A DNA stretch of 64,000 nt from Synechococcus sp. A18-25c (lineage in GTDB: Bacteria > Cyanobacteriota > Cyanobacteriia > PCC-6307 > Cyanobiaceae), in contig NZ_CP047957.1 in the NCBI RefSeq assembly GCF_014280035.1, positions 992,001-1,056,000 on the forward strand, read 5' to 3'. Position numbers and translations under genes: made by a program. Under the pieces are notes generated by a model that saw nothing but the letters and a program-made list of their open reading frames with translations, was not told the DNA's origin and made no database searches. Below are positions 8,753 to 17,566 of the stretch, in pieces (positions within the stretch are counted from its first letter, which is position 1; each line of letters begins with the position of its first letter).

Positions 8753-9727
8753 ATGGTTTTTCGCAGCGAGTTTGTTGAAACCAAGATCGAAGTTGTTGAT
8801 CCGCGTTTCAAGTCTCTGGTGCTATTCAATGCGCAGCTGGAACGTCTCTTTGGTGGTTGTCGATGGTTGGAGGGTCCGGTTTGGTTCGGCGATCAGCAGC
8901 GTCTTTTGGTTTCTGACATTCCCAATGATCGAATTTTGTCGTGGGATGAGAGCCATGGTCTGAGCGTGTTCCGCCACAACGCTGGATTTCCAAATGGACA
9001 AACGCGTGATCTCCAGGGACGGCTGTTGACCTGCAGTCATGGCCATCGGGCCTTGCTGCGCACCGAGCACAACGGTCGTGTTGTTCATTTGGTGGATTCC
9101 CACCTGGGTCAGCCTTTGAACACGCCCAATGATGTGGTGGTGAAAAGTGACGGCACGATCTGGTTCAGCGATCCGTTGTATGGACTCGTGAATGATTACG
9201 AGGGAGGACGGCGGCATTCGGTGCAACCGGCTGTGGTCTATCGCTTTGACCCTGCGGATGGATCCCTTAAGGCCATGACGGACCCCGATGAGGTGGTCGG
9301 CCCAAATGGTCTTGCCTTCTCTCCCGATGAATCACTCCTCTACATCGTGGACACAGCAGCACCTGAGGGTCTGAACGGTTCCCCGGTGGAGTACGACGCC
9401 CCTAAGCCAGATCGACTCATCCACGTGTTTGATGTGGAGGATGGCGGTCAGCAGATTTCGGGTCGACGCGATTTTTATCGGGTGAACAACGGCAATGCCG
9501 ATGGCATCCGTGTGGATAGCGACGGCAACATCTGGAGCAGTGCCGGGAATGGCGTTCACTGCATTGCATCGGATGGGACCTTGCTGGGACGCATCGCCAC
9601 GCCCCGTCTGGTTGGGAACCTCTGTTTTGGCGGCATCCACAGCAACCGCCTGTTTCTCTGCTGTTGGGATGCGGTGTATTCCATCTATGTGCATGCGCGT
9701 GGGATCCAACACCCTGCACTTCCTTAA
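8753..9727 (+). CDS. SMP-30/gluconolactonase family lactonase
   Basis: A 324-residue six-bladed beta-propeller hydrolase expected to open sugar lactones to sugar acids. The metal ligands of the family are visible: Glu40 in WLEGPVW, Asn126 in NTPNDVVV, Asn185 in GPNGLAFS and Asp250 in NADGIRVDSDG. The ATG at 8753 is preferred over an in-frame start at 8696 inside the cupin gene. No signal peptide is seen, so it acts in the cytoplasm. Together with the SDR and GMC oxidoreductases downstream it would supply the lactone-hydrolysis step of a direct sugar-oxidation route. Confidence 0.87.
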   Translation: MVFRSEFVETKIEVVDPRFKSLVLFNAQLERLFGGCRWLEGPVWFGDQQRLLVSDIPNDRILSWDESHGLSVFRHNAGFPNGQTRDLQGRLLTCSHGHRALLRTEHNGRVVHLVDSHLGQPLNTPNDVVVKSDGTIWFSDPLYGLVNDYEGGRRHSVQPAVVYRFDPADGSLKAMTDPDEVVGPNGLAFSPDESLLYIVDTAAPEGLNGSPVEYDAPKPDRLIHVFDVEDGGQQISGRRDFYRVNNGNADGIRVDSDGNIWSSAGNGVHCIASDGTLLGRIATPRLVGNLCFGGIHSNRLFLCCWDAVYSIYVHARGIQHPALP

Positions 9728-9761
9728 ACGTCGCTACAACAAAGACAGTCGATCTGCATCG

Positions 9762-10157
9762 ATGCCTTTGGACCGTCATCCAATTCGCACCCAAAATGCC
9801 AATCAGCCAGTGGCTAGCTACAGCCAGGGCTACCAAATCGGACAGTTTGTGTTCGTCTCAGGCCAAATGCCTGTGGATCCAGCCACCAATCAAACGGTAG
9901 AAGGTGGTAGTGCGGAACACACCCGCCAATGCCTGAAGAATGTGTTTGGTGTGCTTGAAGAAGCAGGATGCACTTATCGCGATGTGGGACAGGCAGTGGT
10001 TTATATGACCAATATTGATGAAATTGAGGAGATGGATGCTGTCTGGCAAGAGTTTTTCCCCGATCCAGATAATTACTGTTCCCGTGCGGTAATCGGCATC
10101 AGCAAATTGGTGGTTGGAGCCCGCATCGAAATCTCCTGCATTGCAATTAAGGACTGA
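9762..10157 (+). CDS. RidA-family enamine/imine deaminase
   Basis: A 131-residue RidA (YjgF/YER057c) protein. The family hydrolyses reactive 2-aminoacrylate and other imines. Visible signatures are SYSQGYQIGQFVFVSGQMPV, a KNVFGVLEEAGC stretch, and the C-terminal SRAVIGISKLVVGARIEISC, which holds the conserved Arg. The longer frame from 9495 overlaps the SMP-30 gene; ATG at 9762 gives the normal family length. It ends 4 bases before the Nif11 gene. Confidence 0.9.
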   Translation: MPLDRHPIRTQNANQPVASYSQGYQIGQFVFVSGQMPVDPATNQTVEGGSAEHTRQCLKNVFGVLEEAGCTYRDVGQAVVYMTNIDEIEEMDAVWQEFFPDPDNYCSRAVIGISKLVVGARIEISCIAIKD

Positions 10158-10161
10158 CGCT

Positions 10162-10428
10162 ATGACCAGCACAGGGAATCCACAGCTGGAAGCTTTCCTC
10201 CACAAAGTGAAAGGTGATCAGGCGTTGCTTGACCAGTTCCATACAGCAGCTTGTCTCGACGACATTGCAGCCATGGGGAAGTCCATGGGCTTTCAGTTCA
10301 CAGGGGTCGACATCCTGGTGCATCAGGCATCAGCCACGCTGAAACTGCCAGGTGAAGCTCTCGAGGCTTTGGCGGCTGGGGTGGAGCTAGAGGGCCATCT
10401 CTGGAAGATGGCCATTCAATGGACCTGA
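10162..10428 (+). CDS. Nif11-domain small protein
   Basis: An 88-residue protein with a single Nif11 domain: NPQLEAFLHKVKGDQALLDQ, then DDIAAMGKSMGFQFTGVDI. Nif11 domains occur as leader regions of peptide natural products (prochlorosins, nitrile-hydratase-like leaders) and as stand-alone proteins of unknown role. Here there is no Gly-Gly cleavage site and no Cys/Ser/Thr-rich core, and the tail ends in HLWKMAIQWT. It is therefore probably not a lanthipeptide precursor. It lies between RidA and the GlcG-like gene with gaps of only 4 bases on each side. Confidence 0.8.
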   Translation: MTSTGNPQLEAFLHKVKGDQALLDQFHTAACLDDIAAMGKSMGFQFTGVDILVHQASATLKLPGEALEALAAGVELEGHLWKMAIQWT

Positions 10429-10432
10429 GCCG

Positions 10433-10873
10433 ATGCACATGATTCACCGCCTCGAACTTGCCGATGCCGACCACATCGTCGAGTCCGCTAAGGCCATGGC
10501 GCAGCAATTGTCGGCACGGGTGTCGATCGCGGTCGTGGATGCCTCGGGGGTGCTGCTCTCCTTCCGTCGGCTCGACGGTGCGTCCATCGCCAGCGTTGAG
10601 ACATCAGCCGCTAAAGCCCGCACGGCAGCGCTGACCGGTGGAGACAGTGCTGCTGCGGAACAAGCGATCGCCTCAGGCCGCATGGCCCTGCTGTCGTTAC
10701 AGGCTGTGCTGCATCAGCCCTGCGCCTTGATGGCTGGCGGACTGGTGTTGCGATATCAAGATGTGGTGGTTGGGGCGATCGGGGTGTCAGGAATGACGCC
10801 TGATCAAGATGCCGCGGTCGCCCGAGCGGGGATTGAGGCTTTCGCGCTCAAAGACCAGGACTGCTCATCATGA
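10433..10873 (+). CDS. GlcG/HbpS-like heme-degrading-domain protein
   Basis: A 146-residue protein of the GlcG/HbpS/PduO-C family (DUF336). Typical features are ARVSIAVVDASGVLLSFRRL, KARTAALTGG, and the C-terminal VVVGAIGVSGMTPDQDAAVA. Members bind heme or cobalamin, or sit in glycolate and diol operons; the precise function is unknown. ATG codons at 10433 and 10439 are both possible starts. Its last 26 bases overlap the 3' end of the convergent SDR gene. Confidence 0.82.
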   Translation: MHMIHRLELADADHIVESAKAMAQQLSARVSIAVVDASGVLLSFRRLDGASIASVETSAAKARTAALTGGDSAAAEQAIASGRMALLSLQAVLHQPCALMAGGLVLRYQDVVVGAIGVSGMTPDQDAAVARAGIEAFALKDQDCSS

Positions 10874-11624
10874 TGCCGCCATCGGCGAAGACGCTGGTGG
10901 CCGTCATGTAACTGGCGCCGTCACTGGCGAGGAACGCCACCACCGAAGCGATCTCCTCTGGTTGCGCCATGCGGCCCATGGGAATGGCGGCGTTGAGCTT
11001 GGCGAGCAGTTCGGGGTTGTTCATTGTGGAATCGTTGATCGGCGTTGCGACTGCACCAGGACCGACGTTCACGATGGAAACACCCTTGCCTGCCAGTTCC
11101 ACACCAGCCGTGCGGGTCATCATGCGCACACCGCCTTTGGCTACGCAGTAAGGGGTGTTGTCGGGCATCGGCCAGTCTTCATGCACCGACGAAATGTTGA
11201 TGATCCGTCCCCCGCTGCCTTGGGCGATCATCTGTTTGGCGGCGTACTGCGTGGCAAAGAACACACCCCGCAGATTGACATTCATCACCTTGTCGAAGTC
11301 TTCGGGTGTCGTATCCAGAATTGATGTGCGCGTTTCGATTCCGGCGTTGTTCACCATCACGTCGACCTTGCCGAAGGTCTTCACCGCGACATCCACGAGG
11401 CGTTGCAGGTCGTCCAACTTGGCGACGTCCGCTTGAACACCGATGGCCTGACCACCCAGTTCTCCAATCTCATCAATCAGCTCATCTGTCCGCTCGGGAT
11501 GTGAGCGGTAGTCGATGACCACCTTGGCGCCCAGAGCACCGACGGCTTCGACAATGGCCTTGCCAATACCGGAATTGCCTCCGGTCACGATGATCACCTT
11601 GTCGCGCAGACAAAGGGAGGTCAT
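10848..11624 (-). CDS. Short-chain dehydrogenase, glucose 1-dehydrogenase-like
   Basis: Classical SDR of about 258 residues with the NAD(P)-binding TGGNSGIG motif at 14-21, NNAG, and the catalytic Ser of NISSVHED followed by the YCVAK Tyr/Lys pair. The best remembered match is to bacterial glucose 1-dehydrogenases and 3-oxoacyl-ACP reductase-like sugar dehydrogenases; substrate specificity cannot be read from sequence. The start at 11624 gives the usual short N-terminus before the first beta-strand; 11648 and 11675 are in-frame alternatives. With the nearby SMP-30 lactonase it could oxidise a sugar to its lactone (inference). Confidence 0.87.
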   Translation of the reverse strand: MTSLCLRDKVIIVTGGNSGIGKAIVEAVGALGAKVVIDYRSHPERTDELIDEIGELGGQAIGVQADVAKLDDLQRLVDVAVKTFGKVDVMVNNAGIETRTSILDTTPEDFDKVMNVNLRGVFFATQYAAKQMIAQGSGGRIINISSVHEDWPMPDNTPYCVAKGGVRMMTRTAGVELAGKGVSIVNVGPGAVATPINDSTMNNPELLAKLNAAIPMGRMAQPEEIASVVAFLASDGASYMTATSVFADGGIMMSSPGL

Positions 11625-11751
11625 CGCTTTTGGGACCTGGGTGGTCATGGCGGTCAGAAACAAACAAACATTCATTAGCCGGTTTCACTGATCTCGGCAG
11701 TGTTTCGTGCGTAAACGGCGCTAAGACAACGTCAGCGGGGATGACGCATTC

Positions 11752-12591
11752 GTGGTCGATGTTCAGTGCCAATCTCCTTTTGTTCAGGGAGTGGCTTTTT
11801 CTCTCCCTATGGCCGGGTGTCTCGATCCTCTCCTTGCGCTTCTCGGCGTTGAGGATCACGGACAGGCTCTGCTGCAAGGGGACGACCTTCAACGCCGCTT
11901 TGGCTTGACCCAGGGACAGGCCACCATTCATCACTACCGACTGGGTGATGAGTGCCTTGACTATGTCTCCTTCGAAGGTGTTGATCCCGTCCAACAGCGA
12001 CACCCAGGGGTTGCGAACAGTCTCTGGTTCCAGCATGTCGCGATTGTGGTGAGTGATTTGCAGCGTGCGGCAGAACAGCTGATGCCTGTCGTGACTCCGA
12101 TCTCGGAAGCGCCGCAGTGGTTGCCCAACGGAGTGGGGGCATGGAAGTTCCGCAATGCCGCTGGTCATGCCATGGAGCTGCTCTGGTTTCCTCCTGGACT
12201 CGGGCACCCGCGTTGGCATGAGGCGGACGCCCTTTTGTTTCAGGGACTCGACCATACGGCTATCGCGATCAGCGATAGCGACCAAAGTTTGATGTTTTAC
12301 GGCGTGGAGCTTGGCCTCCAACTGCGCTACGCCACCCTTAATCAAGGTGTTGAACAGGAACGCCTTGATGGCGTCACCAACCCCAAAGTGTCCATTCATG
12401 GATTGAGTGGTTCTACGCCGTGCGGAATTGAGTTCTTGAGATATCTCAGTCCCACTCCGTTGCAACCCACAGCGGCTGCGCTGCGGCCGCAGGATGCTTT
12501 GTATGCGCAGATTCTGATCAAGGACCCTGAGGCTGGACCCGGTCGCCAGTTGAATGACCCAGATGGTCACCGACTGTGGATTTCTTCTTAA
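11752..12591 (+). CDS. Glyoxalase/VOC superfamily protein with two VOC repeats
   Basis: A 279-residue vicinal-oxygen-chelate protein. One beta-alpha-beta-beta-beta unit spans about 90-150 (LWFQHVAIVVSDL to HAMELLWFP) and a second about 160-279 (GLDHTAIAISDSD to GIEFLRYL and NDPDGHRLWI). Histidine and glutamate residues in these strands are the likely metal ligands. It starts with GTG. Family members act as dioxygenases, lactoylglutathione lyases or epoxide-opening enzymes; which one is not visible. Divergent from the SDR gene across about 125 bases that could hold both promoters. Confidence 0.78.
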   Translation: MVDVQCQSPFVQGVAFSLPMAGCLDPLLALLGVEDHGQALLQGDDLQRRFGLTQGQATIHHYRLGDECLDYVSFEGVDPVQQRHPGVANSLWFQHVAIVVSDLQRAAEQLMPVVTPISEAPQWLPNGVGAWKFRNAAGHAMELLWFPPGLGHPRWHEADALLFQGLDHTAIAISDSDQSLMFYGVELGLQLRYATLNQGVEQERLDGVTNPKVSIHGLSGSTPCGIEFLRYLSPTPLQPTAAALRPQDALYAQILIKDPEAGPGRQLNDPDGHRLWISS

Positions 12592-12651
12592 GCGAATCCT
12601 TCAGTTTTTCCGACTCGAACTCACTAACGTTCGAAAAATGGTCGACGCCAA

Positions 12652-13143
12652 GTGGATCTTGTTTCTCTGATTGTCCCTGCGGCGCCGGAAGGCCTTGCCG
12701 GTGCTGGTCTGTTGGTGCTGCGGCTGTTCACCGGTCTGGTGTTCATCCGCCACGGTTGGCCCAAGCTCAGCAACCTGAACACCTGGGCCACGGCCATGAA
12801 GACTCCGGCATGGCTTTGTTTTCTCTCAGCCTTCTCCATGTGGGCCGGTGGGATTGCTCTGATTGCGGGGCTCCTGACGCCCTTAGCAGCAGTCGCTATT
12901 GCTGTTTCGATGCTGTACGCCGTGGTTTTGGAAATTACCAGTGGCTTCCCGTTTATTGCACCTGACCCATTTCAAATCCCAGAAGGTGATTACGCCGGAC
13001 CGATGGGTGTTGGTGAACCTCCGAGCTGGGAGAAAGCCGCAATGTATGTCGTGATGTGCTTTGTGCTGATCACCGCGGGCGGAGGACCCTTCAGCATCGA
13101 TTTGATGCTGGTGGTTCCACGCCTTCAGGTCTTATTGGGGTGA
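12652..13143 (+). CDS. DoxX-family membrane protein
   Basis: A 163-residue membrane protein with four predicted helices and the DoxX signature: LRLFTGLVFIRHGWPKLSN, an AWLCFLSAFSMWAGGIALIA helix, and a C-terminal VVMCFVLITAGGGPFSID. DoxX proteins are tied to quinone-linked oxidation and thiol redox in other bacteria. It starts with GTG, 60 bases after the glyoxalase-like gene, and its stop directly abuts the stop of the convergent GMC oxidoreductase. It could pass electrons from a GMC enzyme to quinone, but this is speculative. Confidence 0.85.
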   Translation: MDLVSLIVPAAPEGLAGAGLLVLRLFTGLVFIRHGWPKLSNLNTWATAMKTPAWLCFLSAFSMWAGGIALIAGLLTPLAAVAIAVSMLYAVVLEITSGFPFIAPDPFQIPEGDYAGPMGVGEPPSWEKAAMYVVMCFVLITAGGGPFSIDLMLVVPRLQVLLG

Positions 13144-14742
13144 TCAGCTCAGTCGCTCTTTGAGGTGTTCCGCCACTCGGATGGCGTTAGCAATGGCGGT
13201 GAGCGACGGATTCACCGCTGAGCTGCTGGGGAAGAAACTGGTGTCGACCACATAGAGATTCTCCACATCGTGGGTGCGGCAGTTGAGGTCCAACACCGAG
13301 GTGCTCGGATCCGTGCCGAAGCGACATGTGCCTGACTGATGGCCGACTGCTGCAATGTCCATCGAGGAGGCGAAATACACCTGACGCTCGGCCAGGTGAT
13401 TTTTGAGGTATAGCTTGTCTAGCAGCCCCTCAAGTCGGTTGACCAGCTCGTTGGATGACCTGGTGTTGGTCGGTGTGTAGTCGAGTTTGATCTGTCCTTG
13501 GGAATTGATGGTGACTCGATTGTTTGCCAGTGGAAGATCCTCAGTTTGCAACCAGAAATCCAGCGAGTGTTCAGCGATCTTGTCCATGCTCCAGGTGGGG
13601 GCCAGAGCGGTGAGTCGCGGTTTGTAGCCTTTCATCATCGCTCCATTGGTTTTACCCGTCATCTGCACATTTCCCATCGGAAAATCGAAGTCGTTGTCTC
13701 CGAAATACCAGTCATGCAGAGCAACTGTTTTTTGGAACACCGTCGTGTTGGGCTCATGGGCCAGTGCCACCAAGGCCTTGCAGTTGTGGTACATGTAATT
13801 TCTGCCCACTTGATCGGAGCTGTTGGCAAGTCCTCGGGGATGGGCGTCGTTCGCTGACATCAGCAGCAGACGTGCTGAATTGGCAGCTCCAGCAGAGACC
13901 ACCACAATGTCTCCTTTGAAGCGACGTTCCTGCCCCTGGTAGTTCACCACCACGTCCGTGACTTCTCGCCCACTCTCATTGGTGTTCAGTCGAAGCACCT
14001 CAGCATCTGTGAGCAAGAAGACATTGTCGTGATCCAGTGCCGGGCGAACACCCATCACCTCGGCATCACCCTTGGCCTGCACTAGACAGGGAAATCCATC
14101 GCAGCGATTGCAGCGCACACATGCACTGAAGGCGGGATTGGCTTCGTTGAGGGCGACTCCCGTTGGTGCGTGAAAGGGATGAAGGCCTGCTGATCGCAGG
14201 TCATCAACCAATTTCTGCATGCGCGGTTCATGCTTGATCGGCGCATAGGGGTAGTCAGAGGATGCCGGTGGTTCGGTGGGGTCTTCGCCGCGAAGGCCAT
14301 GCACGTGGTACCACTCTTCGGCTTTGCGGTAGTACGGCTCGAACACGTCGTATTTCAGAGGCCATTCCGGTGATTCACCGTCGACATGCATCACCGATTC
14401 GAAATCCCTCTCGCGCAGCCTGAAGTGAGCAGCTCCATACATCTTTGAGGCACCGCCCACGAAGTAATGACTGCCTGGTTGAAACGTCTTTCCGTGTTTG
14501 TCTTGCCACGGGTCCTCTGAGACGTAGCGATCGTTCTGAAACACCTCAACTGGGTCCCAGTTCTGAGGTTCCCTGGGCAACCAACCACCACGTTCCAGGA
14601 TCAAGATTGAGTGACCGGAATCCGCTAGAGCTCTGGCGAGAGAGCCTCCACCCGCGCCACTGCCAATGATCACCACGTTGTAGTGATCACTTTGCGGTTC
14701 GATCGATGTTTGGCGACGAGCGGCATGGGTGGCGTGATCCAT
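13144..14742 (-). CDS. GMC-family FAD oxidoreductase (sugar/alcohol dehydrogenase-like)
   Basis: A 532-residue flavoprotein with the N-terminal FAD fold NVVIIGSGAGGGSLARAL, GASKMYGAAHFR near the flavin attachment region, and the C-terminal catalytic pair: His in GHQSGTCRFG and Asn in AVNPSLTAIAN. A cysteine cluster ACVRCNRCDGFPC near 215-230 resembles that of FAD glucose dehydrogenases and gluconate dehydrogenases and might hold an iron-sulfur or disulfide site. The likely reaction is oxidation of a sugar or alcohol with electrons passed to a quinone or cytochrome. ATG at 14742 is preferred over the in-frame start at 14784. Confidence 0.88.
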   Translation of the reverse strand: MDHATHAARRQTSIEPQSDHYNVVIIGSGAGGGSLARALADSGHSILILERGGWLPREPQNWDPVEVFQNDRYVSEDPWQDKHGKTFQPGSHYFVGGASKMYGAAHFRLRERDFESVMHVDGESPEWPLKYDVFEPYYRKAEEWYHVHGLRGEDPTEPPASSDYPYAPIKHEPRMQKLVDDLRSAGLHPFHAPTGVALNEANPAFSACVRCNRCDGFPCLVQAKGDAEVMGVRPALDHDNVFLLTDAEVLRLNTNESGREVTDVVVNYQGQERRFKGDIVVVSAGAANSARLLLMSANDAHPRGLANSSDQVGRNYMYHNCKALVALAHEPNTTVFQKTVALHDWYFGDNDFDFPMGNVQMTGKTNGAMMKGYKPRLTALAPTWSMDKIAEHSLDFWLQTEDLPLANNRVTINSQGQIKLDYTPTNTRSSNELVNRLEGLLDKLYLKNHLAERQVYFASSMDIAAVGHQSGTCRFGTDPSTSVLDLNCRTHDVENLYVVDTSFFPSSSAVNPSLTAIANAIRVAEHLKERLS

Positions 14743-14793
14743 AACGACGTGCCCAGGGATTCTGCTGAACGTTAGAGAGATCACTTCATGACG

Positions 14794-17487
14794 TCAGCGC
14801 CAACGTTGGAGTTGCGTGATCATTTTGACCACCACTCCGGTCCATCCCGTCTGGTGACTTGCTCCAACCCCAGCACCGCTGCAGCCATGAAAATATTCAT
14901 TAAATAGAAAGAGATCACGCCACTCTGGATCCTTTTGAAACAACTCCACCTCACCGTTAAAAGCTCTGCGTCCGTCGCCATCCCGACGGAAGATGCCGAC
15001 TAAACGCTCTTCCAGTTCAAGCGAGATCTCCCACAGATTGAGGTGCCGCCCCGATCCAGTTGGGAATTCCATTTTGAAATCGTCACCAAAGTGATGGCCG
15101 AATTTCTGCAGGGCTTCGATGAGCAGGTAGTTGATTGGCATCCAAACGGGGCCGCGCCAGTTGGAATTGCCTCCAAACATGGCGACAGGGCTATCAGCAG
15201 GGCTGTAGCTGATCGTGGCGTAGTCGTCGCCCTGTTGGTAGCTGTAAGGGGTTTTTTCGTAGACCTTGGACAGGCTGCGGATGCCGTACGGAGAGAGGAA
15301 TTCATCTTCGTCGAACACCCTGGTGAGAATGCGTCGGAGCCGTTGCGGCGGAACGATCGAAAACAGAACCCGGCCATGGTGCCAGGATCCCAGATGGGCA
15401 ATCGAATCAAATTCGGCTCCGCGTTCGCGACCCAGATCTCTCAGGTATTTGCTGACGTCCAGGGAGGGAATCGAGTCCACCGTCTGCTGGTCAAACGTCG
15501 CGATCGCAAGCAACGGAATGAGGCCGCTGAGTGAACGGGTGCGCAGGTAGTCGGTGCTGCCGTCGGGTCGCTTGAGCACGTCGTAATAGAAGCCGTCCTG
15601 CTCATCCCAGTTCACATATCCCCTGCCACTGGGGCTGTTTAAGGCGTAGGTAAGCCGGCTGAAGTCCGCCACGAAGCGGTCACACAAACTCTTGTATTCC
15701 GCCCGGTCTTCTGAGAGCAGAACACAAGCCTCAAGCATGTTGAGGCTGAGCATTCCCATCCAGGCAGTGCCATCGGATTGTTCAATTCGGCTGCCGTCTT
15801 TGAGCGGGTAGCGCCGATCGAAAATGGCGATGTTGTCGAGTCCGAGGAAGCCTCCCTCGAACAAGCTGTCGCCGTTGCGATCGGTCCGGTTGGCCCACCA
15901 TCCGTACTCCAGCAAGAGCTCCCGCAGGCTGGCGCGCAGAAAGGGGTAGTCGTTGACGCCGTCACGGCGTTTCGCTATTTGGAAGATGCGCAGTGCCGCC
16001 CAAGCGCCGATCGGTGGGTTGGCGTCTGAGAGTGCCCACTCATAGGCAGGGGATTGACCGTTATTGGCGGTATATGAGGCTTGGCGAAGCATGCGTGACT
16101 GCCGTTTCGCCTCACCCGGATCGATTTCGGCGAAGGCCACCGCATGGAACATCAGGTCCCACTGGCAGAAGTAGGGGTACTCCCAACAGTCGGGCATCGA
16201 GATGATGTCTCGGGCCCGCAGATTTCGCCAATAGGCGTTTTCGGTGTGCCAGCGTTCTTCCGGCGGTCTCGGAGCATTGCTGTCTCCGCGCAGCCATCGG
16301 GCCACGTACCAGTCGTAGTACTTGCGGCACCAGAACAAACCCGCAGCGGCCGAGGCATGGATCGCGCGATCTTCCTCGTTAAGTCCAGGGGCCACCCACT
16401 GGAGATAGGCCTGCCACTCCTTCCGGCGTTGCTCAATCAAGCCATTGAAGGCGGTGGTTTCGGTCGGTTCAGGGGCCTTGTTTCCCTGGTGGTCGTGCCT
16501 GCTTAAGCGCAGATCCACGCTCCAGATTTCCCCAGGATCGAGTGTGCGTTGGAGGTGGAGCGCTGCTTTGCTTCCTGTCTGTGCCGGATTGATTGCGTGG
16601 TGCTCGTCCTCAATCAGGTAGCGGTGAAAGGCATCTTTCACGTAGGGCTGTTGAAGCGCTTGTCCATACAGACGGTCCGTGTTGGTTTCGTTTTCCGTGA
16701 ACAACCAATGGCCCTGTTCACTGCAGCTCAGGTTGTAAGAGGCCAACCCTTCGGTGGCATCGCTGACGAGGCGATTGCCCTGAAGCCGAAGGTGGGGTCG
16801 GCCATGGTCACGATCTCCCCAGCTCCAGGTGTTGCGGAACCACAGCGACGGTAGGAGGTGCAGGGGTGCTTGATCCGGACCCTGGTTGGTGATGGTGAGC
16901 CGGATCAGTACATCCTCGGGTGAAGCTTTGGCGTACTCAACTTCGACATCGAAAAAGTGATTGCTGGAGAAGATGCCTGTGTCGACCAACTCATATTCCT
17001 TCTCCTCGCGACTGCGGCGGCGGTTTTCATCGCGCAGCTGTTGATAAGGAAAACTCTGCTGTGGGTAGCGATAGAGCGCTTTGGAGTAGCTGCCGGTTGG
17101 TGTTCCGGCTAGGTGATACATCGTGTCCTTGATGTCTTCCCCGTGGTTGCCTTCGGGATTGCCCAGTCCGAACAGGCGTTCCTTCAGAATCGGGTCCTGG
17201 CCATTCCAGAGCACTGGCGCGAAACAGAGCAGGCAGTGTTCATCGGTGAGTCCGAGAAGACCGTCCTCTCCCCAGCGGTAACTGCGCAGGTGGCTGTGGT
17301 CGAAGGGGAAGGCATTCCAGGCATTGCCATCGGCGGAATAGTCCTCACGGACCGTGCCCCATTGCCGGTCACTCAAATAGGTTCCCCATCGATCCCATGG
17401 CTGATGCCCTTCATCCCGTTCACGGCAACGCAGACCTTCAGCCGGTGTCTCTCCGATCGTTGCGTTGGAAATCGCAGAAGTCGACAT
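14794..17487 (-). CDS. Glycoside hydrolase family 63-type enzyme
   Basis: A large cytosolic glycosidase of 897 residues related to GH63 (glucosidase I, mannosylglycerate/glucosylglycerate hydrolases). The (alpha/alpha)6 barrel is recognisable from CWEYPYFCQWDLMFHAVAFA, whose Asp is the likely catalytic acid, and from SNWRGPVWMPINYLLIEAL near the C-terminus. The N-terminal beta-sandwich starts at about residue 25 (EGHQPWDRWGTYLSDRQWG). The open frame extends to 18342 but passes through a tRNA gene on the same strand, so MSTSAISNATIG at 17487 is the start. Marine Synechococcus makes glucosylglycerate-type solutes, so release of glucose or a hexose from such a solute is plausible (inference). 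Confidence 0.87.
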   Translation of the reverse strand: MSTSAISNATIGETPAEGLRCRERDEGHQPWDRWGTYLSDRQWGTVREDYSADGNAWNAFPFDHSHLRSYRWGEDGLLGLTDEHCLLCFAPVLWNGQDPILKERLFGLGNPEGNHGEDIKDTMYHLAGTPTGSYSKALYRYPQQSFPYQQLRDENRRRSREEKEYELVDTGIFSSNHFFDVEVEYAKASPEDVLIRLTITNQGPDQAPLHLLPSLWFRNTWSWGDRDHGRPHLRLQGNRLVSDATEGLASYNLSCSEQGHWLFTENETNTDRLYGQALQQPYVKDAFHRYLIEDEHHAINPAQTGSKAALHLQRTLDPGEIWSVDLRLSRHDHQGNKAPEPTETTAFNGLIEQRRKEWQAYLQWVAPGLNEEDRAIHASAAAGLFWCRKYYDWYVARWLRGDSNAPRPPEERWHTENAYWRNLRARDIISMPDCWEYPYFCQWDLMFHAVAFAEIDPGEAKRQSRMLRQASYTANNGQSPAYEWALSDANPPIGAWAALRIFQIAKRRDGVNDYPFLRASLRELLLEYGWWANRTDRNGDSLFEGGFLGLDNIAIFDRRYPLKDGSRIEQSDGTAWMGMLSLNMLEACVLLSEDRAEYKSLCDRFVADFSRLTYALNSPSGRGYVNWDEQDGFYYDVLKRPDGSTDYLRTRSLSGLIPLLAIATFDQQTVDSIPSLDVSKYLRDLGRERGAEFDSIAHLGSWHHGRVLFSIVPPQRLRRILTRVFDEDEFLSPYGIRSLSKVYEKTPYSYQQGDDYATISYSPADSPVAMFGGNSNWRGPVWMPINYLLIEALQKFGHHFGDDFKMEFPTGSGRHLNLWEISLELEERLVGIFRRDGDGRRAFNGEVELFQKDPEWRDLFLFNEYFHGCSGAGVGASHQTGWTGVVVKMITQLQRWR

Positions 17488-17566
17488 CGACAGGACACCC
17501 TGATGCTCAGAAACTACTGAGGGTGTCGAAGATTGCCCACCAAGGTTCTGCTCCCAACGCAGGCGG

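Noticed and set aside
10162-10428. Lanthipeptide (prochlorosin) precursor
   Set aside because: No Gly-Gly cleavage site, a single Cys and no core peptide, and no LanM-type gene nearby.
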